64,000 nucleotides of DNA from Sympetrum striolatum. Its lineage: Eukaryota > Arthropoda > Insecta > Odonata > Libellulidae. The notes beneath the pieces are model-generated. The model did not search any database and had not been told where the DNA came from. It was given only the letters and a program-made list of their open reading frames with translations. The position numbers were made by a program, and so were the translations under genes. This document shows positions 25,741-40,100 of the stretch, piece by piece; within the stretch, counting starts at the first letter, position 1, and each line of letters opens with the position of its first letter. The stretch covers positions 58,085,454 to 58,149,453 of the forward strand of contig OX388345.1 of the NCBI GenBank assembly GCA_947579665.1, given 5' to 3'.

Positions 25741-28700
25741 GGACTCGTAAATTGAGACGTTTCGACGGGCGGTCCGTTTTATAGCACTGGGGACTGTGAG
25801 AGGAAGTTTCATTGAGAAATGGCGTGTCAAAACTATGATTAGTGCAGGAATGTGAGAGCCCGGTTACGGCATCTGCTGGAGAAGATGGACCCAGTCCAAG
25901 TTGTCGTTACTTGCGGTTTCCTTAGCATCGGTAGAGGCGTGAAAGCGTTGACTCGATCGCTTTGAAGTCTACATGCCTTGGACGAGTTTCTTTCAGTTAA
26001 AGTTAACTGTTGTTGATTGGCCGATCCTGGAAATTTTAAGAGCAAGCCTGGACAGTTCTAAGGCTTATTTTAAAATTCGTATCGTTGGACTAAAAAAATC
26101 AGCCTCATCATTTTGCAGTTAGATATTCATATTTTATCCATACTAGATTCATCTTCGCTGGACATCGGACGGGGATGGCCTCCTTTTCCTTTTTGCAAGT
26201 TATGCAATTCTTTTTCCTTGCATTTTATGGTGAAAATAGCAATTTGAAAAAACGTGACCAATTGAGAAGCATGATCTCTCTAAGATTCACAAATTTTTCA
26301 AGGTAGGAATGAGTTTTTTTCCGGTAACTGAGCTCATAGCTTATGAATTTAGACGATGATGTAAATATTGATTTTCATCTTCGAGCGTGAGGGTATGTGA
26401 TATCATCTCGTAATGATATTCAGACATCAAAGCTGAAGTAAATTGAATAATACTTTTGGACTACTCTTGATTCCACGGGCAGACTTAATTATCAGTTCCT
26501 AAAGAGATTCTCTCAGTAATTGCTGCTTAATAAATTGGTATAGTCAATATTGCACGAATTGGAAGCATTCAGTTTGAAGAGATGTTAGGGTAGTAATTGC
26601 AGAACTTAAATAAAAATATTGAATCAGTAAACGACGTCGGTTGATGATCTATTCTAGTATAGAACTGTACAAAGATGGTCCCGCCAATCACCCTTAAAGA
26701 ACCTTCCGAGGCAGATGGATATTGCGTAACAGTCAGCAGAATGAAGGTCAGAGACGCTAAAACTAGGCAAAATCCACGAAGAAAAGAAAAGAGCGCACAC
26801 AATGAACCCTCTTCAAATATTTTAGCATTCGCGAAAAATCTTCCGAGACAGCGCGAATCCCAGGAATTCTTTGCTCTTTTTTCGGCAATTTCCTTCGACA
26901 AACAGAAAAAAAGGCATTTTTATTTCCTTCGCCGCAGCCTTCCGAAGGCTGTCCGCGCAATCCCAAAGAAAAAGGAGAACTCGGAAACAACTTTCTTCCT
27001 TCGCTTCGTCATCGCAGACGTCCACTCTTTTTTTTACTCGGAAATATTTCGTCGTTATAACGCGGTAACCACGCCACCTGTCTTCGGATGAGGGAAATGG
27101 ACCTTCATCTTTCTGACTGAGGACTTCCCACCCGCGCCCTCCCACCCCCCCTTTAATCTCAGTTTATTCTTACCGAATATCTCCCAATATTTGCATAACT
27201 GGTTGTGTGCGCTCTTCCATGGGGTTGGTACTGGCCAGGTCCTTGTCCCTCCGTGACTTGTGGGGGAGGGGGCGGAAGAAGAGTCAACCTCCCTCGCTCA
27301 TCCTCTCAAACCACCTCATCCTTACAGATTAATGCCCCACGTCCTCAACTCCGTGAAGGAAGGAGTCGAAAGAGGAATTGACCGAGGTAAGGTGGAAGTC
27401 GGAGCGATAACTAACATCTTCGTGTTCATATCATGGGGCTCCTTCCGCAATATGATAAAGATTTTCCGATCTCTCACAAATGATTGCTATACTGTAGAAA
27501 AGATGCATAGCCTTTGTATAGTCCAACTGAATCTCATTCCAGCGGAGTCTTTGGATAATTGGATGCTTCATAAGGACTTTTTATGATAGTCCTTACAGGA
27601 GTTTTGGTTGAATCGTCCGATAATTTTTACTTGAAAACAATGACCAGTGGGACAAGATCTAAAAATTAAAACGATGAATAAATTAAAGTATGTAAAACAT
27701 ATATAAATAGGACTTTATTAGATGAATATTGATACTATGAATTATCATCTTTAATTCAACCAATAGAAAAATTATATAATGTAAATTAACTACAAAAGAT
27801 AACAACTTAGCGTCACATTGATTGAGTTAAGTTTATTTAAAAGGTTCAATAAGAATTCAACCATCAATTATTAAATTATTCCAAAGGTTTGAGACGTAAG
27901 TGGGCTAACAACCCAGATGAACTATAGAAACACCGTCAAATTGAGGAACAATTCGCGTGAGGAGACGTTCAAAGCAAATTTCTAATTCCGCCATTGCGAA
28001 GCATTTCATCAAAATTCGCCGAGTCAGAAAGCGGTATTTCTTTGTGCAGTTAAACGAACAGACGTACATACCAAAGCTAATGGTACCCATTTCACACTCG
28101 GAGAGCACTTGGAAATGCGAGGAGAACAAGGGGAAGACAAGTGGAAGAGAGAGGTGAGAAAAGAGAAGAAGGGTTAGAGCGAAACCATAGCGGATCCTCC
28201 GTTAAGGCCCTCGGGCGACTGTGGCAGGTAGAGGAATAGGAATCGGATGAGCGTGGGAGTGGAAAAAGATGGAAAAAAAGGATGGAGGGATGAAGGCGGA
28301 AACGCGAAAGAGGATTGCGTAATAATGCTACTTCGTGGGAAACAAATATTAATAACAATAAAGGGCTTTAATTAGGGTGAGATTGAGACTGTAAATTCTC
28401 TTCTTACATCTAATCCTTCGTCTTTTCAGCTTTTTGATAAATCTATCACTATCGATTTCGGGGAGGAGATAGCTGATATTGTTATCCCAGTTATAAACTT
28501 GCGCGATATTCGGGAGAAAACAAAAAAGCGATAGAGGGAAGTAGTTGTCAGGAGAGATAGTTACTTTTGGTCGTTTTTCCCGCGAAGTATTAGAGAAGCT
28601 AATAGCTCTCCAGGTTAGATAGGGATGTTGGTGTTTTATACCCACTGCCACGCGCCACTGGCGGATTGCATGGTTTAAATTTACATGTAAATGTCATATA

Positions 28701-31700
28701 AATGCCAAAAAGAGATAGAGAAAGCTTGAAAAAACAGTACACAGAAGAATACTACTTTGTGGATTTAAAAAATCTTAGCAAAGAGCATAGGAAAAAAAAT
28801 TCCACTGCAGGAAAACACCCTCAGGAAGAGAGGTGAGAAAACCCCGCAAAACCTACAGATGGGAAAACTACATTTACTGATGAAATCGGTTTTAATGACA
28901 TTTAAAGGACAATAAGACGTAACAATTATATCATACGAAAACAAAAAAGAGATCAAATAGTTACACATTAAGATGTAAGTAGGTACAAAATAGACTGACA
29001 AATATAATTGTAAATAAACAATTTGAATAAAAGGAGTTGTACAGAAGAACACAGTCAAGAAGAGACATCGCAAAACCGATCACAAAGAGAGATAAAGGAA
29101 TGCGTGAGATTTCACGGTCGCAAAGGCGGATTCCTCGTCGTCCGTCGCTAAAATCGCGTTCTCATGTACCGACGCGCCTTTCTTATTTCTTAGGAGCGGG
29201 GAATATGTGATTCTCGGGGAGTCGTGCTTTTTTTGCCACCCGAGAGATTACACGATCGCTTTCGAAATTCCTTTCGGTAAAAGGTTTTCCTCCGAGGCGC
29301 TTTCGCTATCTTCTTTTATTGGGATCTTTCCGCTCCTGTTTGATATTTATTTATCGGATGGAAATTTCGCCTCGTCCGATTTTTCGCGCGCCTCCGTTAA
29401 CTCCCGCGAATTTATGCTTCCGAAGTTCCCGAAGAGAGAATTGGCGGCATAAACTCTTTCTCTCTTCTCCTCCTTTCTGGTTTTTTCGATTCTTTTAACG
29501 TCGGGCTCTAAACGCGTAAGCCGGTTACTTTCCGCGCGCGAAAAAAATAAATAAACGGTGTTATTTATACAACGGAGGGCCTTATATGCATCGGCGCTTT
29601 TTACTTCCCAGAAGTCCTTCCGTCTTGGCGAACCGCGAACTCATGTTTTAACGAAAATCCGCCCGGGGCTTCCTTTTTTGCCTTCAGGACCGCGGGGCGT
29701 GGTTGCGAATGTGGGCGAGGGCCAAAGATAACAGTTTTCTGGGCTCTTCCTTATGTAATGTTTTTCCCATCCTCGCATGACGTCTCACGTCGGATATTTT
29801 CGTAGTTTTTGATAGCCGTCGCCAGCTATATATCATGTTTTGATGCAAAAACGAGCGCTTTTTTCCAATGGTGGGTTTGATTTGACGTAACCGGTTTCAA
29901 ACACGGTCATCACGCAAAATGATCTGTTTCTTTTATGATTGATAACGATGCTTGAGGTATCGAAAAAAGCATTAAGTCACGTTTTGTTTACTGACGGAAA
30001 CTGAATCTTGATCTTATTTCAATTTCTTGCCTCTCTAAGAATATCTCTTGATAATCCAAACAGATTAGCTTCCAAACCTAAATGTTTTCGATAGGAAATT
30101 CTTCCACCCTTGTAAATTCTAGAAAATCTCCATTTTAACATTTCCCCCGAAGCAGAAACGAATTCACTATTCAAAAGATCCTTATACTTTCCTTAAAGAC
30201 CTTTTGAATATCCTATTCACTTATTTAGATAGTTTATGCGTCTATACATTAGAAGATTTATCTCAACTTTCAATTTTTTAATGCGCTAAAATATGGTCAC
30301 AGATTCACTAAATTCATTCAGACTCGCACCAGCTCACAGGTGATGACTGAGATAGCGAGAACTTGTTGATTTGTGCCCGGGGTCACAATTCTCTAACCGG
30401 ACCTATCATGAATGGCTGCATGCAGCATTCATTTAGCAAATTTTATTCTAATCTTCGCTTATTTTTTCTTCTGCAATATTTTTCAAGGCTATTATAAATT
30501 TATTCAAATTTAGGCCTGATTGCCAGCTTGTCATTGCTAATGATGACTATACTATCGATGTTTAAGGTAACATTTTAGGAGACCTCAATGTTACTGTTTG
30601 CGTAACGAAGACTTCCCATAGCTTCACGTTCGCGAACCGCTGAACTGCGCAGCATCGTCCAAAACCCATCAGCCCTCATTCCCTCGTTAAAAAGCACAGG
30701 CGCCGTTTCGTCGTATTTTTTCATCCCAGCATCTCGGAGTTTTTTTCCCCCTTTTTTCTGACGGCGCTCTCCTTAAAACGGTATCCCTCGCAAATCACGC
30801 AATCTTGCGGTGCGCCGAACGACTCAGCGGCGGAAGAATTTAGATCGTGAACTTTACCTCGAAAAAAATGTATAAAATGAGGGAATCCGGGCACATGTGC
30901 TTCTTAAAAATAAATCGCCCTTCCTTACACTGAAGGGAGGGAACGTTTCATTTTGTCGGTCAAACTGCTTACGGTGTTCCGTTAAACTCTCCGCGATTTC
31001 GCGACCACTTAGTGTCCCGCGTTTACTATTTTGGTCCGAGGCGTGTACTTGGACGCTGAAGCTGATTTTTTTCCCAGCGCTCCGTGATGTGACCGGTGCG
31101 TCAGATAACAGCTATCTGGGCAGAGAGGATCGCTTGATTATAGGCTGTCATGTTTATGCGAGCGATGGAAATAGCGCATTAACTTGGCATATTCCTCGCT
31201 AGAGGAAGGGGAGGTCTTCTCCCGCTTTCGATTACGTCTTCTGATGCATCAAAAACATCAAATCTTTGCTCAAAACTTATATTAAATAAAGGACAGAAAT
31301 CCTATTATAGATATGTATTATTCACGCTTAATATAATTTCTACTACTCTTCTCTCCTTATAATTGCTTCCTCTCCGATTTTTTCTATTCTTTTATTAGCT
31401 TTTAGTCTTAGATTAATGCTTCCAAAATAACTAGTACCTTTATTATGTATCTAGCATATTAATGAATGATATTGTTGAGAGATTAGTTGTTTCACACAGA
31501 CATTCCAATGTGCACTTTATATCTATTTTAAGTATAGCACAACCGCATATGCCATGAACATAGATTTGTACTCACCGTTTTAACTTCTTCGATACTTTTT
31601 TAATTAAATTATGCAATCATTTGATGTATGAAATAAAACAAGAAGCATTCTGATAACTGTTGATAAAATTGTAATTTTGTTTGGAGTAGATGTTATACAG

Positions 31701-34700
31701 CATTTTACTTTTATTTAGCCTATTATAATTATGGCTCAATTAATGCGTAACGTAAATTTTTAACTGCAATTAAAGACTGTCGTTAGCTTCATAAGCATCA
31801 GGCTAAACATTTTTAGTAAAGTAATGGAAGTGGTTGTATATTTAAATCCATGGCATATTGCCTTCCATGGGAGCGTAACTTACACTTCAATTCGATGTGA
31901 TAATCATTTGATTTCCGAACATAAGGAATGAAAGAACCGCTTCGCGCTTTAAGAATCAGATATTAAGGGAGGAAAGCGCAACAGGACATTCCAAGGGCGT
32001 CCGAACAAGCAAGTGGAATATTATCTTCATCTAATCCGATCGAATGCATTACCATAAAATATTCCGAGCAATTTGTTAATCCTTACGAGAATTGCGTTTC
32101 CGGTCTGAGTTTCTGTCCACGGCGACACGTATGTTGCGTCGGAAAATGCGCGAGGATCCCTTTTCCAGCAAGAGAAATCCTACGCTTATGGTGATAGCAG
32201 AAGGAATTAAATCTCGAAAAAATAGAGCGAACTGCGTTTCGAACCTCGGGGCTTGTAATGCTGTAAATTGACCATCCCGAGAAGAAAGGAGAGAATTCCT
32301 CCGGGAAGCATTTCTCCAATCGGTGGATATCTCTTCATTTCCTCGCACATACGACCACTGGATATATGCATCGCACTTACAGGGGCGCGTCCACCTTCCC
32401 ATGTTCAATTACTTACCATCACCTGACTCCGACAGAGGCAAAACCAACTGTCTGCTATCATCTCTTCCCAACTCTTTACTGGGAGAGCAGGAAGGGTGTT
32501 AGGTAGAATGGTGTGTAAGGATAAAACGAGAAAAAAACTGGCAGCGTCCCCTCTTCTTCATTCTGTCAAAAATCATAAAGGATGTGACTCGGGAGAGGGG
32601 AGGGGAAGGCATAAAGTCTCATTATGTGACATAGCTAAGCGGTCCACAACCCTTCTTACATTATACACCCCCTGGTCTCTCTCATATTAGAAAAGAGTTG
32701 GGGGAGATGCCAAATGAATGGAGTTTTATTTTCTGAATGTTAGTGCAGTGTCTGGTTTGGTATTAATCCTATTTCTCCGTTTAGGGAAAGGTAGATTATT
32801 CAATACGACATGAAAACATATTCCGTCAGTGTATTATTCAGTAAATAATTTTCTACCGAAAAATTCTGTGAATTCCTGCCGAAATACAACTTTTTTGGTG
32901 GTATCAATCTGCAATTAATAATTCAATTTAGAAGTGGTTATCTTTTAAATCGAATACTTCTATGTCATTGCGAATATTCAGCTATGAAGCATGAAATTGT
33001 ATTTCAAGTTTAACTCCTATTCCCTCAACTTCAATTTTAGATTAATCTTAATCATACAAATCACAATTAAATCCCTGAACTATTAAAGCATGGTTATTAT
33101 ACCTCCTAGTAGATTCAAGTTAAAGATAAAACACCCTCTGTTGTTACAAACTTGATTATATCACGGGGATCATAACTCATTAAATATTATGCTTCATCGA
33201 ACATTTATATTTACCATTAAAAATCCACACCCAGTGACTAGAAAAAATTAATGAAACCCAGCAGCGCAGTTCAAGTGGCATGGTTAATCTACTTTTGTAG
33301 TTTAAATCCTTCGCACTTGTTTAATCGAGAGAAAGAGACTCATTACATTGTTTGCTTGCTTCATAATTATCACGCCTAACTCACATAACTTTTATTTCAT
33401 GCTCAACTCATTCATATGGTGACAATGCAAAAGCACAATTCACCTTGCTAAATTTAGCCACTTTCGGGAGCAATTAAAACGAAATCTTCACTCACATGCA
33501 CGTGGTTGCTTCGAAGGGCGAGATGCAGTAGGCAGCATCCTTGCATGGGAAATGAGGAGCAATCCATTAACGGAAAGATAGCACTTAAGAGTGTCTAGGG
33601 AGCGGGGGAATAAGAGAATGAGTCCGGTCACGTGTGAAGAGCGTAGTATACACCCTTCTGGGGGGAATGGGTGAATGGAAGAAGGAGTGGCCGCAGAGGG
33701 CGTGGAGGGCAGTGCACGGGAGGTAAACGAACGGAGGGCGAGAGAATCGATGGAATTCAAATGGACCCGGAGGAAAAAAAGAGGGGGTGGGGAAGGGAAT
33801 TCCTCGATGGCTTACAAGGGGTGTGAGTTCGAGTTAAATCGCGATTATTCATCCCATCGCCTCGCGTCAATTAGCGATAATCGAACGACCGTTTTCAAAT
33901 GACCTCACGCGTTCGGCTCCTGAGACCGGCCGATGCGCTTCCTCGCCTTCAATTGTTTCCCCGGATTTTCCGTTTCAAAATCAAACCGTCATTAACATGG
34001 GGGCCCGCCAATCTGGTTTTATTATTATCATCGTTATGCTGCGGAACCTGTTCGCCTCACGATCCTCTTTTTTCGTCAATTTATATACGTTAAATTATCC
34101 GAGGAAATCCCCATGTTGTAATGCGGCGATTTTGGGAAATCAATTTTCCGCTTCGGGTATAAATTTTTAAGAGATTCTTACTTAGGGTCTTCGGAGGTGT
34201 AGGAACGGAGGGTTTAATCGGTCTATTTGGGATCTCCCGAGAGAGAAAGAGTCGACGGAGGAGATTTGTCTTCTAATGATGCAGACCTCAGCATCACCGC
34301 CTCTTCTACTGATGGCTTTCGGAAGTAAACTATTTCTTTCGTAATACTAACTGAAATTACGGACTATATATCAAAGCGTAAGGTAAAAAGCATACAGTCT
34401 TCATCGATTGTATATTAGATGTCCTCTGGAACAGTAAAAGCAGATAAACTATTGTAAGCCATTTTTCTCAATGCACAAATCCTACGACAATATCTAATTA
34501 TTTATTTGGTAACTAATGTCGTAATGAAACTACACCTAAAAAAATAAATTGGAATAGTCCCTTTCGTGAGAAAAGATTTTAGTCCAAAATAAAGCAAGTA
34601 ACTTGTTGCCTCGACGCTATCATTATTGTGATACCAATTAACATCGACCATGTGCACAAACAGAGAGGGTAAGGAATAACTTACGCCTCACTCACAAACC

Positions 34701-37081
34701 TTTAGACCAATTTAGTAATCATGCTTATATTCAGATCTGAAACTTCTTTGTAGCTGTCATATAATCAACTAAAACTTAAGGCCTATTCTCACTCGTGAAT
34801 TATTTGGCGAGGCTCTTAAATATTTAGATGATCCTCATCCTGTTGATTCCGTCCGCACCAGGAGATTGAGGAAACGGAATATATCTTTTTTTCTTATTCG
34901 GGATGGGATTTATTACTTCCTCTTGATCAGCCTGTTCTGGACTCAAAAATATCCTAACCAATTACTCCACCGAGGATAAATCTCTTCGCCGCGTAACTCT
35001 TCTTCTTCTTCGGGGATCTGTACGTTAGAGGAAACATTAGTCTGCGGAGAATCCCACGATGGGATAAGAGGGGAGGGGAGATTGATGGGATGGGATGATG
35101 GATGCTGGCGAAATTGGTTTCCTTTCTCCCCCAAAATCATTCCTTTGATGAGAGTGCGTTCACCTTCTCCCCGGTTTCTTCTGCAACACCTCCGCCGTAC
35201 AAATCCCTGCTAAAACTCCTCCCTTTTCTTCCACCCCTAAATGCGCCTGCTAAACGCCCCTTCCAGCGTCAACCCTCATCTACTTGTCCACCCCTAAATC
35301 CGAAAATCCCCAAGATTTTGCCATCCATTTTCTATTTCGCCCCCGATTGCATCTCCCCCGAAAACGGAATATCCTCTTTCTATCTCGAAGAAAGATAACC
35401 TTTACTTTTCTCCCCTCTTCGGTACTTATTCCATCCGCTCACCCTCGGGAGATTCATCGACCAATCGTTCATTCCCAAATAGAAAACGTCGGAAGAAATT
35501 ATCCGTTTTTTCCATTACCACGAAGGAGATCGGAGTTCATTTTTGCTTAATATCGGCGTTTTTTCCTCTTAACGCCACATTCTTTTGAGAAGAGAGAAAA
35601 AAAGGAAGAAGTCAATGGAGTTCTGTCGAAGGTCCATGATCGAAAAGTAAATTCGATTTCCTCGAGTCAAGACTTTTTATCGTTTCGGCCTTCGACTTCT
35701 CCGCTGCAATTATTCGATCGATTCGAGATTTTTTCTTTCGTTTCCGATTCGATCGCTCTTCCTTTTCTTCCCCCTTCGGTTGATGAGAAGCACTTTGATT
35801 TGAAATCTAATGGAATCCCTCTCCATCTCGGAAGAGGTGCGATTGGTCTTTTGATTGGATTATATTGTTAACACCTGACGGTCGCCTGCATTACAATACG
35901 GTCGTCTTCTTCTTCTCATTACGATACTTGGATTTATAAAATCCTGGAAAGCAATGAGGAAATTCCCGTGTTAAAAGATCAATGTCATAAATGAGATCTC
36001 CAGCGGAGACATTAACCGACGAAGACTTTAATTTAGGGAGAATAGCGGGACTTCGAATAATAATATATTGGAGAAGATTCTCTCCGAGTCATTTTTGTTC
36101 ATCGTCTCTGCACCTGTAGAGTTAGTCGAAAGATTTGCAACAGATGATTGGTAAAGGATAGTGAGATGACAATCACATTTCTAGATAAGATGCGTTGATA
36201 AGATGGCAATTGTTTGCAATCATTAATATTCTTTCAATCCTTCTTTGGGTATGTCAATAATAAACAATGATATCCAATTTTAATAAATTTGAGAGAAACA
36301 ATTCACAGTTTTTGTTCAGAGTTATTGTATGCATATATATAGCTAAGGTAAATTTTCAGTATCATAGAACCGTGAATTTATTGATCTAATCATTATCTCA
36401 AAAAAATTGCCTCCATTTCTCAATAGCATTGATTGACGTTGGCGAATCGGTCGGGTCTTTATCGAGATCTTTTACATACATGGAATCGCTTTCAGGAGCC
36501 AAAAGTGCAACTCATTAAGAGAGCGAATTCCTCGAATAAAAACAGGAATTTGAAAAAGCGAGAGAAGCGTCAACGACCTGGAGAAAGACGGAAACCGACC
36601 TCGGAACCCTCTCGAACAAGAAGCGAACGATAAAAATTATACGAGCCTTCGTCTTACAAGCGAAACTCGACGGGGCTGCTCAGCCGGGGTACAAAACGAT
36701 GGGTGAGCCGAATTAGCAGCGATTACGAAGAACATCTCGGTAAAGAGGTAATGCGCGAGCATCTTTTTTTATCGTCTCGCAAAACCGACATGTTCCTGTT
36801 GCAGTCATAATCTCATGGTGTGGTTGCTGGGGGATGCTCGTGGGTGGAGATGTCGAGGGAAATAAGGGGTGATGGTGACATGGTGAACCATACAGTAGAG
36901 GCAGAAAGGCCACCTCTACATTTCTCTAATACTATTTCGTCGAGTTTTAGAATGCAATATAAATAATGTAAAATACCCTGAATTCTTCTATTTAATTTTC
37001 TTGGATGACTCTCTACCATAACAAAAAATCTGCGGGAAGAAATCCCACGTTTTACAAATTTATATTAAAGAGTGCGTCAAG

Positions 37082-37119
37082 TTGTGATAAATAATTATTG
37101 GAATAATTATTCATCACAA
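37082..37119. repeat. AT-rich foldback, 18-bp arms
   Basis: TTGTGATAAATAATTATT, a GG spacer, then AATAATTATTCATCACAA. The arms are complementary at 17 of 18 positions. It lies in an AT-rich, gene-free stretch. Confidence 0.6.
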
Positions 37120-40100
37120 AAATTATAAATAATTCTTCACGCTATGATAAAGATACCGGATGAAATTAATTAGTAGATGGTGTGAGGAAATATTTTATAA
37201 CGTTCTAGTTAAATAAATGGAGATAACGTCCATAGTACAGTTTAAATATGCAACTTTAGCATTATAAACTTTAATGAAACAATGAGTAATATTAAAATCC
37301 ATTTTAAACATATCAATCTTATATCGCGAGACAATACAATTACTAGACTCTACAGCAACCACTCACCATTATGGTAATCATACCCTAACCAATAATTAAA
37401 ATTAACTCAATAAGCCAAGATTCCGAGTGAGTTGCATACAGTTAAATTCTTATATTTACCCTTAAAAAAGTGAATTATACTGATGTGTGAAGGAATACCA
37501 TAGACTTTTTCAACCACATGCTCCTGCGCGCCGGCAGAAATCACCGCAATGGGAGTCATCTATGTTTAAGGGAGAAGCAGCCGCTTGTGAGGAATGGATT
37601 GATGCAGAGATGGTTGATAGCGAGGGAAATGGTGATTATAGTAGTGGCCATGAGAGGATGACGCCGAGAAAGACATTGTCGCCGCAGGAGGTAGGCGGTT
37701 AGGAGGAAGGATGGCCGGTGGGGATACAGGGTCACGAGGATAGTATCAAAGGGGAGAGCCCATGTGCGACCCTTTGGTATCCGAACAATATCTGACAAGA
37801 CCGTACATTTCCGTTGCTAATATGAAAGCCTCTTAATGCTTCAACATGGTCGAGACTTGAAAGTACATATTTCGCCCACCGCAGAACAGACAAGGTAATA
37901 AGTTAGAGGAGATAATTTTATCGTCCATAAATCTAAATCCAGCTCTGTGATGTCAAAAATTTTAAAGTACATAGAGTATGCTATACATGAAAAATAGTAT
38001 CAAGGCCGGCTAATGAGAAAAGAAAAAAGTAAAATATATCTTGCATTCTTAGTTATCATTAAATCGAAAAATCTATGAGAAAAATTTTCTGCTATGCTGT
38101 TTTCTATTTTAAATCTATGAGAACATTTTATCATCTTAATTTTTATATATTCCTTCGCTATTTTAGTCATCTTTGTAACTTAAAGTCAACACTAAAGTCC
38201 ATTATTTCGGATCTAATAAATGCTGTAGTTATTACGTCAGTATTATATGTAGTTAAAAGTTATAACGTGAATTAAATGTTCAAATAGTTTGGTATATTTC
38301 AAGTAATACAGTGGAAATGCGATCTTCTTACTCCGTGAATATAACTTGATAAATGGAATATTTACATATTTTAAAATAACGGTAAATTTTATTTTGATCT
38401 ATGTCCAGACGCTCTCAGGTAGTGTAACAGTGTAAAAATCGTTAGCACCTATAAAAAAAGTTCAGGGTCCCTAATACCTTACTTGATTTTATTATGGTAA
38501 TCCAGAAAAAATAATGAAAGGAACCTCTTTTAAATTCACCCTAAACTTATCTCGTAATACTTAATCTATTTCTTGAGCATCGGGTCAGATATCTAACAGC
38601 TACCAGATTCCTGAAGCCACCAGACATGACTAAACTGTACAGCGGTGTCCAGAAATTTCTCGAGGAAAAAAAAGACATGAGAGCAGATATGTAAGTAAGC
38701 GTGGAATCATTTAAGATTGATTGTCTAACTAAAGGGTAATGACTCCCTATCGGATTCAACAAACTATTTATGGCCAAACCCTTTTCGTGAACGATCGTAA
38801 AGGCCGATTCCTTCCCTTAGACCGCCAGACTAGGAAGTAGCTGCTTTAATGGACCTTTCTCCTACTTAATAAGTCTTCTCGGGATGCTCTCAACCTAGAC
38901 TCCGGACGATCTATCTTTCGGCGCATCGTAGATTCCAAGGTGAAAAGGTATTTTATGACGTGTACGTCGAAGTAAACTTTTTAAGCACCGGTTCGGAGGC
39001 ATGAAGAACACTAAAACGATCACTTTCTCCCTCGATTCATGCATTAGAGGGCTCTTCATCGGTCATCATTGGGGTAATTATCGGGCCTAATATATGGTCC
39101 CGAAGATGTTTCGACGCATGTTAACTGTGGAAACATCCGTCGATTAAGCAGCAACAAAAGACTTCGTTCGGAGCTTTTAATTATTCGGTCAGTGTAGTTC
39201 GCAGGCTATGATTTCAATCCATTGAAGGTCGTCCGAGTTGTAAAACACAGGCTTTCTCGAACGGAGGATTTGAGTTACAATTTGATTGGCTGGAGAAGGC
39301 CCCTTACGATTATAAATGAAGACGTTACTTTTAATTTCGGAGAAGAGAAGATTTGTTTTCCTTCTAGATAAGTTTACGAGAGCTATTTCCAGTTACGCTG
39401 ACCATAAAGTGTGTTCGTAATGACTGCATTAAGGCGTTTCTAAAAAACTCAATTAGTGAAAACAAAACTGCATGTTTTAACAGGTGTATATCACAATAAA
39501 AATATTAAGTAAACGATTATATCGTTCAATTACCTCGGTATGACTCAACGACGCTAGGACACAGTTACCAATTAATGATATAAGATACGTTATCCATAAC
39601 CTAGCCGTTAGTTTTACGACTGGCACCGATATAACAATGGTATTAATTTACCCCTAAATTTAATATCTTAAAACTATCTAAACCTAATTAAACATAATTA
39701 CAGAGGATATTGAATCCAAACCCAAGCTTGTAAGCCAAACATCACTTCGTAGGGTAGTAATATACTCTACTCAAATTCATTTGATTCCTCGATATTGATA
39801 TTTCTTCGCTTGAGCGACGAAGATATAAAATATCAAAAGCAGCTTTTCTTCGAAAGTACGAGCTCGTATGCATACATTTCATCATGCTCTCTCCGGATCT
39901 TGGGGCTTACATCAGAAAATTTCGTTCCTATATTATTCAGATTATCACGCCCTCTTTGATCACTCAAGCATACGAAGGACCCGAAGATGGCACCGGAGAA
40001 TTATTTATTAAATCGGAGCTCAAATTAAATAACAGTATTTAAGTCCCGTGGGAAATCCAAGGACAGTCGTTATCCGGCCGAGGAAGAGGGTCGAGGCGAA

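Noticed and set aside
30871..30900. TATAAAAT in a GC-richer island as a promoter
   Set aside because: No TCAGT-like initiator at about 30 bases downstream and no adjacent exon.
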